A stretch of DNA of 64,000 nt from Halocaridina rubra (GCA_037179515.1 JAXCGZ010007712.1:26001-90000), one strand, 5' to 3'; positions 13,289 to 24,779 are shown, counted from the stretch's first letter. The notes: generated from the sequence alone by a model not told the origin. Made by a program: numbers and translations.

Positions 13289-13420
13289 CTCCCCCTTTTA
13301 CTCATGATAATTATTTCATCAACAGTTCCTACCAGTTGCCTTATATGAATACTAACTTGGGGGTAGGGATAATTGTCCCTGAACGATAAAACAAAGTTGG
13401 ATACACACCCACATAGGATT
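13289..13420 (+). repeat. Junction sequence J1 of the tandem duplication
   Basis: Similar to 5578-5700 (see that entry). Marks the end of flank copy 1 and the start of the second LINE-plus-flank unit. Confidence 0.6.
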
Positions 13421-13435
13421 TTGATTATGTGAGAA

Positions 13436-13977
13436 TTAGATAGAATGGACTAATCTTGACCAGCACAACGGGGAGGACTCATTTCGGGCAAGATTCCTAG
13501 ATTGCATACAAGGGAGTTTCCTACAATATGTACTGGAATCAACGTGGTCCAGGGGTGGGGATGAGCCATAATTGTTTGATCTAGTATTCACAGTTGTGTT
13601 GGATGTTGAAAAACTTGAGTATAAACCACCAATTGGAAAAGTGACCACTGTGTGTTGTTGATGGAAGTAGGGGCACTAAGAAGGACACGAGGAGGAACTA
13701 TCTTAAAGGAGATTACAAAAAAATTAATCATCTTTTTACAGTTCTTGACTGGAGGACCTTATTTAACAACAAAGCTGTACAAGATATGTACAAAATCTTT
13801 CGTGAGAAATATGGGAAGATAGTCATTTGTTGCACACCACCAAAATAGGAATTATTCATGCCTGGGAGAAATGGTTCAATAATGAGAGTAAGAGAGCTAA
13901 TTGCTGGAAATGGTATATAGGAGAAAAAAAATGCCTGGCATACTTATCAAGAGCAAGAAATTATTACCTAAGTAAAT

Positions 13978-14050
<73 letters not shown>

Positions 14051-14638
14051 GAAAGGGATATCACCAGGAAGGCTAAGGACAATTCCAAACTTTTCCTCAG
14101 CTTTATCAAAGGAAAACTAAAGGTCACAGAACAGGTTTTAAAATTAATGGGAGAAGTTGAAAGTATTGCTGAGACAGATGAAAAGATCTGCAAAGAATAG
14201 AACATGGAATATCAGTCAGCATCTACAGCACGAAATACCACACCCCCTCAGACTGTAGAGATAGGAGTTCATGGGCCATCATTAGAGAATATAATTTTTT
14301 CAGCCACATAAGTATGCAAAGCATTGATGGACTTAGATGCCCATAAAGCTACAGGTCCTGATATATCCCTTTACATATTTAAGAAATGAGCTAAACCAAT
14401 AACGGTGGCACTATGCACCATATTTGAAAAGTTGCTGGAATCTGGGAAGATTCCAAGATGCTGGAAACAAGTGAGTGTGGTACCTGTCTCCAAAAAGGGA
14501 AGGAGGGATATAACTAAACTAAAGGCCTGTTTCCTTGACCAGCATAGCTTGCAAAATTATGGAGAAACTACAAAGAAAGCACAGCTCTCTGCACTTGGAA
14601 TCCTTCAACCTTTTGTCAATGAGACAACATGGCTTCTT
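13436..14638 (+). mobile_element. CR1/L2-like LINE, second duplication unit, 5' part, broken
   Basis: Endonuclease C-terminal pieces (CAAGATTCCTAGATTG, AAACCACCAATTGGAAAA for KPPIGK), the connector and the RT start (HKATGPD, then KQVSVVPVSKKGRRD). It stops at ACAACATGGCTTC and resumes at 15527 after an LTR-element insertion. The Arg/Glu-rich connector codons have expanded into a (GA)n array at 13979-14045, whereas the sister copy has a short GAGAGAGAGA there (8700-8712). Confidence 0.85.
13979..14045. repeat. (GA)n array grown inside LINE coding sequence
   Basis: 67 bp of GA, replacing the family sequence AAGAGAGGCAGAGAGAGA seen near 8696. Confidence 0.93.
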
Positions 14639-15526
14639 TATAGTTCAGTCTTTGTATGGTTCTTGTTTCACTACAGTTAAAGCTTAAAATTTTTTCCATA
14701 GCAAGCTTGAAGATATACTGTTAGGAACTGGCTTTCATGTCAGTCAACTGTCTTATCGCACAATATACAATTCCTAGCTCCCCCCTATCTTGTTTAGCAC
14801 TATTATTATTTAGAGAAAATACAACTAGTTCATCTGCAAGGTTGCCTAAAGCTGATAAATCCATATTTTGCTGAGAGGCTAAAACTGCCGAAATACTACT
14901 GGGAACTGCTTGCAAGAATTTATGTTTCACTAGGTCATCTGTTACTCCTAATTTAGAAGCAGTTCTGCGAATTTCTTCTAAATAACCTGAAGGCTTGCCA
15001 TGCATTACTGTATTACTTATCAAATCATTGAAAAGCTCAGGCTTGGTCTGTTCAAAAAGATTTGTGAGGTATGCTTTAATTATATCATAGTCTCTCCTAT
15101 TTAAAGTGTCTTGGGGAACACGTTCTACAACAGTAGGGGGCAAGGCAGATAACACATGGAAAAATTTTGTTTCACTGGATTTCACATTAGCTAAGCCAAA
15201 TTGGGCTTCAAGAATAGAAAACCACCCTGAAACGCAGGTGTCCATGAATGCAGGGGCTTTCACTGCTATGTGCCTGACAGCACTAGACTTATCATCAAAA
15301 TCGGGCATTGTTTATGACAGCTTATCTTGGAGTACAAATACTGAAAGAAACCTAGGCCTTGCCTACCGGTATGCAGCTGAAGAAATTTTGTCACTTAGGC
15401 CTATCTTGTCAATCACAAATATCTTGTCACTCCGGTGGTCACCACTTTGTAGTTCAGTCTGACAAGATATCAAGATTACCACTACAACACTCCAAATAAA
15501 GAAAGAAAATACACTATGCCACTACA
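14639..15526 (-). mobile_element. Gag-only LTR-retrotransposon remnant (Ty3/gypsy type), nested in LINE
   Basis: Sits exactly between two LINE pieces. On the minus strand it starts TGTAGTGGCATAGTG (15526), ends a short candidate LTR with GACTGAACTACA at 15448, and continues after AAG with TGGTGACC (15444-15437), a primer-binding-site-like sequence. The gag ORF is at 15308-14721. A second, shorter candidate LTR (14675-14639) again begins TGTAGTG and ends CTGAACTATA. There is no protease, RT or integrase. The LINE lost about 9 bases at the site, and I see no clean target duplication. Confidence 0.65.
14721..15308 (-). CDS. Retrotransposon Gag-like protein, 195 aa, intact
   Basis: Begins MPDFDDKSSAVRHIAVKAPA. 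The core WFSILEAQFGLANVKSSETK, then FFHVLSALPPTVVERV, is the capsid motif of Ty3/gypsy Gag (family form: W-F-x-x-x-E-A-Q-F, then K-F-x-x-V-x-x-L). Then come LTNLFEQTKPELFNDLI and LGVTDDLVKHKFLQAVPSSI, ending with a Leu-rich ALGNLADELV helix. No zinc knuckle follows before the stop, so it is C-terminally short. The frame is fully open while the host LINE is riddled with stops, which suggests a younger insertion or slower decay. Confidence 0.75.
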   Translation of the reverse strand: MPDFDDKSSAVRHIAVKAPAFMDTCVSGWFSILEAQFGLANVKSSETKFFHVLSALPPTVVERVPQDTLNRRDYDIIKAYLTNLFEQTKPELFNDLISNTVMHGKPSGYLEEIRRTASKLGVTDDLVKHKFLQAVPSSISAVLASQQNMDLSALGNLADELVVFSLNNNSAKQDRGELGIVYCAIRQLTDMKASS

Positions 15527-15800
15527 GATCAACAGTAACAAACTTATTTGAATCTTATAATGAGGTAAGCAAGATGTTACAGGTAAGATACAGTTCCACA
15601 CGGGAGACTTATTAAGAAGGTGGGTGTAATAGTAAGAATAGGTGGAAATGTCTTGGAATGGATACAGACTTACTTAGAAGGCAGGGAACAGAGGGTTAGG
15701 GTAAGACACTCAGTATCTGAAAGGAGAAGGGTTAGTGCTAGGGTTCCACTGGATTAACTTTTAGGGCCACTTTTGTTCCTTGTGTACATAATTAGGTAAT
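15527..15800 (+). mobile_element. CR1/L2-like LINE, continuation after nested insertion
   Basis: Resumes at GATCAACAGTAACAAACTTA (family sequence directly after the CATGGCTTC interrupted at 14638). It runs through LEWIQTYLEGREQRVRVRHS and breaks off near the FLVY motif, joining ATTAGGTAATTAC of the 3' end at 15787. Confidence 0.85.
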
Positions 15801-16812
15801 TACTTAAACACCAGAAAACCTCCTTGCATTGGAAATTAAGAGCTTAAACATGATACAAAATGGGTAAATGCGGAGATGTTCAGACCTGACGGGAAGACTC
15901 ACACAAAGTCTCACTCCATTGGTAGTAGTAGTAGTAGTAGTAAAAAAAAAAAAAAAAAACGAAAGACAAACCTGACACCTTCTTTTGACACGCCATTTCC
16001 TACGCTAAGTGAGGAAAACCCTAAGCAGTGAGGAAACATTACCCCCCCCCGTTACTCCCAACACCTCTTAGCTAAAAATATCGCTAATAGCTTATTCGTA
16101 TCATCGTTTGTGGCCAAGTCAATAAAATACTTTAAAACATAAAATAAAGATCCTTTCGACAATATTTTCTTAAGATTCAAAGGAATAGAAGTATTCAGAA
16201 ATAATTAATATGTATATAATAAGCATTCTATATCAGTGCTTACAATAATGATTTCCTAATGCACTGAAGAATATATCAAAACTACATCACAGCAAAAATG
16301 AATGGTTATTGCTATGTCTGGACACCAATACCAAAACCAAAATACTTTGACCTTGAATAAGAGATGAACCTCCTACAGTAGCAAATGAAACTACATGGGT
16401 ATTTATGTCAAAAATACAAACCATCTTTCAAAGATATTCGTAAATAAGATGCATATTTACCAACACATTATAACAGCGATGAATAACTACATCCCAAATC
16501 TGTTTAGAGCATAAGTTTCCCGAGATGGAAAAAGTGAATGTTTACACTGATCCACTCCCTCCTTACTCCCCAGTTGGTCACCATTCCATCACCCATCCCG
16601 GATTACCTATGTATAAGTGAGAGAAAAGTCATACACACTGAGGAAGTTACCTCACCCTCCAGTTTAGCTCTCTTGGATGCGAACACTTCGTCTTCTTGTT
16701 GATAGTTATTAATCGTCATAAGAAATGAAGACATTCAAAACCAAATTGAAAAGATTCTTTCAACAAGGCTTTCTCTACGAACAGCGAGCATAATAACTGG
16801 TTAACAAATCGC

Positions 16813-16813
<1 letters not shown>

Positions 16814-16885
<72 letters not shown>
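16814..16885. repeat. (AAT)n array
   Basis: 72 bp trinucleotide array adjoining the 3' end of a SINE-1 copy. Confidence 0.95.
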
Positions 16886-16887
<2 letters not shown>

Positions 16888-17081
16888 TTCCGGTTTTACG
16901 TCACGAATTCCCTTTTCAACCAAGGGCTAGGACGGTTGCTTTCTTGCGAAGTACTTGTTTTGGCAGACGTAATCGTTACCCTGAGTGCATGCCCTTGCTA
17001 ACCTCAGACCGTAACGGGGCGCGAACCCTCGACCTGACGCCTCAGATTCCTGGACGCTACCGTTTGAACCGCGGTGACTAC
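16886..17081 (-). mobile_element. tRNA-derived SINE-1, full-length copy
   Basis: Minus-strand element. The tRNA-like head includes TAGTCACCGCGGTTCAA and AACGGTAGCGTCC (A-box-like), then GGTCGAGGGTTCGCGCCCCG (B-box-like). The body contains CTGAGGTTAGCAAGGGCATG and the 3' end is TGACGTAAAACCGGAAC. It lies between two AAT arrays. Not a functional tRNA: the acceptor end is not paired. Confidence 0.88.

Positions 17082-17130
<49 letters not shown>
17082..17130. repeat. (AAT)n array
   Basis: Trinucleotide array touching the 5' end of the SINE-1 copy at 16886-17081. Confidence 0.95.
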
Positions 17131-17377
17131 TGCCAGGTTTATGCGTCCCTATCAGTTACTACTGTGTAGACACAGACACGTTGCACCTGAATGCCCTTCC
17201 TAAAGCCCTGCGTTGGATCCGAACAGAAGAGGGCTATCACCTCCCGAGGCAAATATTCTAAAAACTATACCAACGTTGTTCCCAATAATAAAAATTATAT
17301 AAGCAATAAAAGCAATGTTTTACATTAGAATATACAGCATCCGGAATAGAGAGAAAACATTTAAATGTATTCAGTTA

Positions 17378-17385
17378 TAATAATG

Positions 17386-17467
<82 letters not shown>
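17378..17467. repeat. (AAT)n array, lightly interrupted
   Basis: About 90 bp with two GAT interruptions. Confidence 0.93.
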
Positions 17468-17468
<1 letters not shown>

Positions 17469-17547
17469 TTTATTTCAGCATAGCGTGAAATTAAATGCAT
17501 ATGAAATTTTATAATAATATACGTGTATATTTAAATTATCTTATAAG

Positions 17548-17743
17548 TAGTCACCGTGGCTCAAGCGGTAGCGTCCGCGATTTGAGGCGTCAGGTCGAGG
17601 TTTCGCGCCCCGTCACGGTCTGAGGTTAGCAAGGGCATGCACTCAAGATAACGATTACAACTGCCGAAACAAGTTCTTCGCAAGAAGGCAACCGTCCTAG
17701 CCCTTGGTAGAAAAGGGAGTCCGTGACGTAAAACCGGAATATT
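17548..17743 (+). mobile_element. tRNA-derived SINE-1, full-length copy
   Basis: GTAGTCACCGTGGCTCAAGC (A box TGGCTCAAGCGG), then GGTCGAGGTTTCGCGCCCC (B box), the family body and the 3' end GACGTAAAACCGGAA. Opposite orientation to the copy 470 bp upstream. Confidence 0.9.
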
Positions 17744-17921
17744 TAAATTAACTTATAAAAGGAGCTTAGACCTGATTGACCACCAATCCTCTTCAGCAAG
17801 CCTCTTTAGCTGAAGAGGCTTGCCGATCACACAAACGAAAGCTGCTTTAATAACTTTATTATCTAAATATACACCTATGTTAATTTGGAAATTCAGTTTA
17901 AAAATAATAATAATTCATAAC

Positions 17922-18230
17922 CTCATTCCCCCTTGTAAGGAGGGTGGTCGGGCCAAGAATCACGCATTCACCACGATCCACACACCTCAACTACTCCTCT
18001 TAACTCCTTGGGGATAGAGGGTTACCACATTTCCGCCCTTCCACCGTGCTTAGGTCACCTACAAGGAAGGCAGGTAAACATAGTCTACAATGAGAGCCGA
18101 CAGCCACAGCTGGTTTAAACTCACCGATTCATCCCATGGCACCTCTCTCACACCCGTCCATATTACTCCATAATAGTTCACTGAGCTTGCAGATGCGAAA
18201 AATTCCATTGGCCCGTGTCACCTATACACA

Positions 18231-18232
<2 letters not shown>
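17922..18232 (-). mobile_element. RTE-like LINE, 3' UTR-only copy
   Basis: Minus-strand match to the 3' UTR of the LINEs ending at 2560 and 27728: the terminal CCTTACAAGGGGGAATGAGG, GTGGATCGTGGTGAATG, TATCCCCAAGGAGTTAAGAG, and GGTGACACGGGCCAATGG at the 5' break. Severely 5'-truncated, typical of LINE insertions. Confidence 0.85.
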
Positions 18233-18265
<33 letters not shown>

Positions 18266-18309
18266 TAATAATAATAATACTATACATATTACGATACTTC
18301 CAATCTACT

Positions 18310-18349
<40 letters not shown>

Positions 18350-18504
18350 CACCAAGTCGCCAGTACCTCCGGTGGTGACTATGAAGGTAGAGGAAGGCTG
18401 TGCGATCCATTAGCTCTAATTGTGTATTCTTGCTACTGGAATTAATTACAAGATCTATGGTGAAGCATCACATATTTCTTGGATATCAACTTCAAGCACA
18501 CTCC

Positions 18505-18639
<135 letters not shown>

Positions 18640-18950
18640 ACCAAACACAGTCGCTACCTTCACTGAAAGCTTCATAACTGGTCTTTATGGGGGAGGCAGG
18701 GGGAGGGACAATGTTGCCAATTTAAATATGGCATTTTGCTTAAAAATTCACTAAAGTATTCATAAATGTCCCTGCACGTTCTTAGAGCTTGAATGCACAT
18801 CCCTACACATTGAAAATGCGCTTCATATTTTTTTTAATATCAATAATTAAGCTGCTTCAGTACCAAACAAGACAATTAAAATCCAATAGTCTGCAGACCT
18901 CTAACTGGTTTATGAAAATAGCAATAAGAACCAGTTTCAACATATAACCC

Positions 18951-19069
<119 letters not shown>

Positions 19070-19211
19070 AAAAGCCCTTTATGCAATAGACATGATAAGA
19101 AAATTACGTACCTATACCTGCATCTGTTATGAGTAGTTTTATATATAAGCATGGTTTTATCTGTCTCTGCCAATAGTTCTGGCTTCAGAGCTATAGATGG
19201 TCGACAGTTTG

Positions 19212-19214
<3 letters not shown>

Positions 19215-19298
<84 letters not shown>
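19215..19298. repeat. (TA)n array
   Basis: Uninterrupted dinucleotide array. Confidence 0.96.
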
Positions 19299-19300
<2 letters not shown>

Positions 19301-19736
19301 ATTTCATTTTTCCAGTATCTTTTGTGTATCATCCCCGGTTCTCACTGTGGACTGCTAAAGTTAATAAACGATTTGTCATAAAAGAATATCAATTACTCAA
19401 GTGTGATCGTTTGAGGGGAACGGTGGGAGACAACAGTCAGGACCAGGATTGCCAGATCTGTCCTGTTAAGGACAATCTGTCTTTTTTGAGACCCGCCTGT
19501 CTTTTTTTCCCTCGAGAAGAAATGGACAGCCAAAAACTATCCGCATGCTAAGTCTGTTCACAAATGAGATGTACAAAAGAGATTGTAAAGGAACTATTCA
19601 ACCAGACAACCCACAACCATCCTCTTCAGCTTCCATTTTTGTCCAAGCTCTCCAGCCATTGCTGCAGACGATAACGAAGCTATTTCCTTTGAAGAAATTC
19701 GTTTCTTTGATTTTTAAGTGAGTATTACATACATAT

Positions 19737-19741
<5 letters not shown>

Positions 19742-19820
<79 letters not shown>
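19742..19820. repeat. (TA)n array
   Basis: Uninterrupted; abuts the 3' end of a SINE-2 copy. Confidence 0.96.
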
Positions 19821-19821
<1 letters not shown>

Positions 19822-19940
19822 CCAAATAAGCAAATTACATATGTGAATACATTAATCCATTTTCTTTTACCCCAACAGGGACTTGAAACTAAGACTTGTA
19901 ATTACTAAGTCAAGGCGCTACCAACTACACCACAGAAGGT
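19821..19940 (-). mobile_element. tRNA-derived SINE-2, copy 1
   Basis: Minus strand: CTTCTGTGGTGTAGTTGGTA (A-box-like), GCGCCTTGACTTAGTAATTA (anticodon-arm-like), AGTTTCAAGTCCC (B-box-like), GGGGTAAAAGAAAA, then CACATATGTAATTTGCTTAT and the TA array. Not a working tRNA gene. Confidence 0.8.
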
Positions 19941-20098
19941 TAAAAGGAATCAGACCTTATAGCTTACATCTGCTATACTTAGGAATGAGCGCATTCTATC
20001 TGAATGCCACTATGTTCATATTACAGATTCCACAACCTCACTCGTGGCTTCATTTTCGCGCTTAATTCAACTCCCAATCTCATTCGGGCCCTACAATT

Positions 20099-20222
20099 AC
20101 CAAGTAAGCACATTACATATGTGAAAATATGAATAATTTTTTTACCCCGACCGGAACTTGAACCTAGGACTTATAATTACGAAGTCAGGGCGCTACCAAC
20201 TACACCACAGAAGGTTAAAAGG
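20099..20222 (-). mobile_element. tRNA-derived SINE-2, copy 2
   Basis: Same layout as copy 1: CTTCTGTGGTGTAGTTGGTA, TAGGTTCAAGTTCCGGTC, then CACATATGTAATGTGCTTAC. Joined head to head with a partial copy at 20222-20281. Confidence 0.8.
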
Positions 20223-20281
20223 TAGTGGTTTGACTTAGTAATTATAAGTCCTAGGTTCAAGTCCCGGTCGGGGTAAAAAAA
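20222..20281 (+). mobile_element. tRNA-derived SINE-2, partial copy 3 (inverted)
   Basis: TAGTGGTTTGACTTAGTAAT, then CCTAGGTTCAAGTCCCGGTC and GGGGTAAAAAAATGA, followed by a TA array. With copy 2 it forms an inverted repeat of about 60 bp per arm. Confidence 0.78.
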
Positions 20282-20399
<118 letters not shown>

Positions 20400-21061
20400 A
20401 GTCTGTCCTTTTTGTAGGATAAATGTCCTTTTCTTTTTTATTGCATGTCGGTCATTTTTCTCATCAAGGCACCTGGCAACCCGGGTCAGGACGCTCATGT
20501 GGTGAGAGGTTTTTGTTCATCTGACAGGAAAAGTACAGGAACAGATTTGGTGTTTTTAGTAACCACTTAAATGTTTGGAAGTCGTAAATCTAATGATCTA
20601 AATCAAATAAAACAAATATGAATTTCTAGGTTGCGTCCAAAAGCCTAAGCTTTTAGCTAATTGGACAATTAGCGATGTGCTCAACGTGGTATGGCCGTAG
20701 GCAAATAATTAGCTAATTTCCATAGTGAGTGAAAAATATCTCTACGTTTAGGGACATATGTCTACAGTTGGCAACACTGGAAGGGGGGTTGAATCTAGGT
20801 GGAGTTACAATAAATTTTCTCTCCACAGCTCCTCCTCTTTTCTCTCCTCATTCACGCCTCCTTGTGAGGGAAATTACTCATAATGAGAGAATAGCTCCCC
20901 CATTACCATTCATACCTTGGCTGCTTACCCCAGTTTGGGGAGTAGCAGACATAAAAAAAAAAAGAAACAATAGGGGGATTACTTAGCTCTATGGGCAATT
21001 ACGAGAAAGCTAGCCTAGCGCGTTGCTAGTAGACCTTTCAGTTACACTACTGGAGTGCCAC

Positions 21062-21615
21062 AGCTCATCTTCCCGCTCGCCACTCACTCCTATTCCTAGT
21101 ACGCTCACTTGCTTCCCTCACATCCATCCTCCTATCATTCAGGGCTCTCCTTACTCCATCCATCCACTCAAACCTAGGGCTCTCTCTAGTGTTTATCCCA
21201 TCAACTCTTGCATTCATCACCTTTCTCAGCACTTTCATCATCCATCCTCTCCACATGGCCAAACCATCTCAGTACATTCATATCTACTCTGGCTGCCAAT
21301 TCTCTCCTCACACCCGTTCTTGCTCTCACCACTTCATTCCTAACCCTATCCAACCGAGATACACCAATCATACTCCTCAAGCATTTCATCTCAAACACAT
21401 TCAGTTTCCGTCTCTCACTTACTTTCATACCCCATACCTGATCCATACATCACAGTTGGCACAACCACTTTCTCATACAAAACTTTCTTTACATTCATTT
21501 CCAACCCTCTATTCATCACTCCTTTCAATGCATCCAACACTTTATATTCTTCATTCCCTCTGTGTCACACATCTGCTTCCACTCCACCATTTGCAGCTAT
21601 AACTGAGCCTAATAG
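21062..21615 (-). mobile_element. RTE-like LINE, C-terminal fragment
   Basis: Minus strand: KVLYEKVVVPTVMYGS, then ESERRKLNVFEMKCLRSMIG, SRLDRVRNEVVRARTGV, NVLRWFGHVERMDDE and, in another frame, WMDGVRRALNDRRMDV. Same ORF end as the LINE at 1172-2565 but a distinct subfamily. It interrupts flank copy 2 of the segmental duplication. Confidence 0.85.
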
Positions 21616-22011
21616 TGGAGTGGAAGCATTACCCCAAGCATAATGGACCCAAAGGTAAGTGGTGGTTCACATAAGGAAGCTTTTTATTACCATAAGACCT
21701 CTTTGAAAATATTATTCTGGTCTGCACAAATTTAATAAACCTTTAAAAATATACTTAATTACTAATGTACTGTTAAATGAGAATATTTTGTTTTATTATT
21801 TCCCCTGAAGGGATGGAGAAATGTCATCTCCATGTTCTATGCGCGTCACAAATGTCGACTAAATGGGGCGATGCAAGGGCACTGGGAATCCTCTTCTCTT
21901 TATTTTACTCCCAGAGTGAGTGAAGTTTTTGCTTTGACTCAGTCATTCCCTTATATGAGGGATTATGGCGATTTTATATTGATATTTATTATTTTTATTA
22001 AAAACCGTATA

Positions 22012-22147
22012 GTTCAAGTTGACTAATACACAATATCGCTTCCAAATTCACCTTGATAGAAAAATAAAAATGTTCTAACTTACGAAGAATAGCAATTAAA
22101 CGAATATATTAATAATGAAACTGACTTATATCAGTGTCTGATATTGA

Positions 22148-22187
<40 letters not shown>

Positions 22188-23735
22188 AGTTAACTTATTA
22201 AGCATGTTAATAATCCGCGAAATTGGAATAACGCCCCTAAAATATAATAGTAAAAAAATACGAAATTCGCGAATAACACCCATGCAAAAAAATTTGAAAT
22301 TTTTTTTTCATTTTAGTAAATAATCGACTGTCTCGGAGGCACTTTTCGGCCATGCTCCTCCTCTTCTACCGCTTAATGTGATCGAATATTATGAAGATAA
22401 TGGGAAAAAAGCATTAAGAACAAACAGCAAACAAACTTTCGATATAATATCGTCAGATAAATAGCGTGCAAGGGTGTATCAGATGATACAGAAGCAGCAA
22501 AACGTTTGCAGATAGAGGTTCGTTCTCCCGCATCCTCCTCCTCTTCTACCACTTAATGCGATCGAATATTATGAAGAGAATTGAAAAAAAGCATTAAGAA
22601 CAAACAGCAAACAAACTTTCGATATAATATCCTCAGGGAAATAGCGTGCGAGGGTGTATCAATTGATACGGAAGAGGCAAAACGTTTGCAGATAGAGGTT
22701 CGTTCTCCCGCATCCTCCTCTTCTACCGCTTCATGCGATCAGATATTATGAAGATAATGGAAAAAAAGCATTAAGAACAAACAGCAAACAAACTTTCGAT
22801 ATAATATCGTCAGGAAAATAGCATGCGAGGTGCATCAGCTGGTACGGAAGCAGCAAAACGTTTGCAGATAGAGGTTCATTCTCCCGCCTCCTCCTCCTCG
22901 TCTACTGCTTAATGCGATCGAATATTATGAAGAGAATTGAAAAAAGCATTAAGAACAAACAGCAAACAAACTTTCGATAAAATATTGTCAGGGAAATAGC
23001 ATGCGAGGGTGCATCAGCTGATACGGAAGCGGCAAAACGTTTGCAGATAGAGGTTCGTTCTCCCGCATACTCCTCCTCTTCTACCGCTTAATGCGATCAA
23101 ATATTATGAAGAGGATTGAAAAAAAGCATTAAGAACAAACAGTAAACGAACTTTCGATATAATATCGTCAGGGAAATAGCATGCGAGGGTGGATCAGCTG
23201 ATACAGAGGCGGCAAAACGTTTGCATTCTCGCACTCACCGCCACCATGCACGTCCCATGTTGCTCACAGCATAATAGAGTGCATTAATTTACTTACTGTA
23301 CAGTAAATCTGTATATCTTTTATATGGTACACCTTTTGCTTGTTAATATAAATAACTACAGGTCTTTCTGCTTTGTTATGTACTTATAAAATATGTTTTA
23401 CTTATCTTATATCTTTGGCATAGTGTGTCTATGTACGGTTGTGGAACGTATCTGAGCCCATTATCATTGTTTCTTATGTAAAATAATTCATTACATTATG
23501 CAAAAATTACAATACGCGGCACTTCTGAGAAACTATCTTCGTATTATTCTAAAAACTAGGTGTGTGTATATATATATATACTGTATATATATTCTCGACA
23601 TCAGACACTGATTTTAGTCAGTCTCATTCTTAATATACAGTATTCGTTTAATTGCCCTTGTTCATAAGTTAGGACATTTTTATTTCTCTATCAAGGTGAA
23701 TTGGGTAGCGATATTGTGTATTAATCAACTTGAAC
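22012..23735. mobile_element. Terminal-inverted-repeat element with satellite core
   Basis: About 140 bp TIRs starting GTTCAAGTTGA(C/T)TAATAC (left 22012-22160, right reverse-complemented 23735-23595). Both include AATACACAATATCGCT, TTCACCTTGATAGA, GCAATTAAACGAATA and TCAGTGTCTGAT. Flanked by TA on both sides, compatible with a Tc1/mariner/pogo-type TA duplication. The interior holds a (TA)n tract and five ~178 bp tandem units. No transposase ORF, so non-autonomous. Confidence 0.82.
22357..23231 (+). repeat. Tandem satellite, period 177-180 bp, ~5 units
   Basis: Unit starts at the ATCGAATATTATGAAG motif: 22381, 22561, 22738, 22917, 23096 (spacings 180, 177, 179, 179). Every unit contains GCATTAAGAACAAACAG, ACTTTCGATA(A/T)AAT and AAAACGTTTGCAGATAGAGG (the last unit is cut after AAAACGTTTGCA). 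Divergence between units is a few percent to about 10% by eye. Confidence 0.93.
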
Positions 23736-23934
23736 TAGGGGTTAAAAGCTGGTCCAGTTGGAGTAGCCAACAGTCATTTCACAGGTGCTGATAAAGAGAT
23801 GTGTACATGTTTAAATTAATATCTTATCTGTCTTTACCAATGAAAATTTGGAATATATTCCAGAAGTAGAATACTGTACATATACACAGATTGTCCTTAT
23901 AATATTCTTGGTACAATAAATATTACAAGGGAGG

Positions 23935-24150
23935 CTGTAATAAAATAGAAAAATTACTCATAAATCTCCGGGAACTGATGAAGTTTATGCTAGAGTATTA
24001 AAGAAGTGCAAGTCAGAGCTTAGTTGTCCACTAACTGCACTATTCTATAATTTAATAAAATTAGGATTGGTACCCAAGGAGTGGAAACTGGCAGATGTGG
24101 TACCAATATTTAAAAAAGGAGAATGGGTTAAAAAGAAAAACTATAATCTG
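23935..24150 (+). mobile_element. LINE RT fragment (another subfamily)
   Basis: Frame reads SPGTDEVYARVLKKCKSELS, then CPLTALFYNLIKLGLVPKEW, KLADVVPIFKKGE and KKKNYN. This is the N-terminal part of a CR1/Jockey-group RT domain, different in sequence from the main family here. Ends abruptly in AT-rich DNA. Confidence 0.8.
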
Positions 24151-24319
24151 TATTTTTCCTTTTTAAATTAAATGTAATTTTTCAATATAACCAATTGTAT
24201 ATATAAACACATACATAAAGCCACTAACTTGATTAAAAATGAGATACTAGTGAAATATTTTTTATGTTTATAAGCGTGTTTTATTTTGTATAGTTTTATT
24301 TTCTATAGCATATGTATTG

Positions 24320-24779
24320 AATGTTCTTTGCCATTCCAGACTCACCTGCCTGCCCCTGTCTCGTCAGCAGCTGACATAGCAAGTTTTCTCCTGATAAGCA
24401 AGTCTCTCCCTCCCAATGTAAGCACACCACATGAGTAAAGTATACTATACAGGTGCTATATACAGTTGTGTACTGTACAGTAACACAGTACAGGTATTGA
24501 AGTGTAATATAGTACAGATATTTTTATGTACGTGTTGTTTTATTATACTGTACAGAACATGCATACTGAATAGTATGTGTTTATCATGTTAATTTTAAAG
24601 TTTAGGAATAGTATTAAGATTAGTTTTAGTAATTTTTAAGAACTATTAGGAACATAGGGTCCCCTTAAAAAAAAAAAAAATTGGACCTAGGTTCAGATAT
24701 AAGGGAGTTGTGACTTGCGTCTATTTTCGACCTGTCACCTGTTAGGAACGGAACCCTGAAGTTATATGAGGACTCCCTG
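24320..24779 (+). mobile_element. Tigger/pogo element, 3'-end remnant
   Basis: Shares GACTCACCTGCC and the ACACCACATGAGTAAAG block with the 3' part of the transposase element at 29720-29890. Ends GAGGACTCCCTG followed by TA, versus GAGGACCCCCTG plus TA at 30115. Confidence 0.7.

Noticed and set aside
16886..17743. Possible tRNA genes
   Set aside because: A- and B-box-like motifs exist, but the sequences lack a paired acceptor stem, are multicopy and carry a common 3' body, so they are SINEs.
19821..20281. Possible tRNA gene cluster
   Set aside because: Same reasoning: tRNA-like heads fused to a common non-tRNA body and TA tails.
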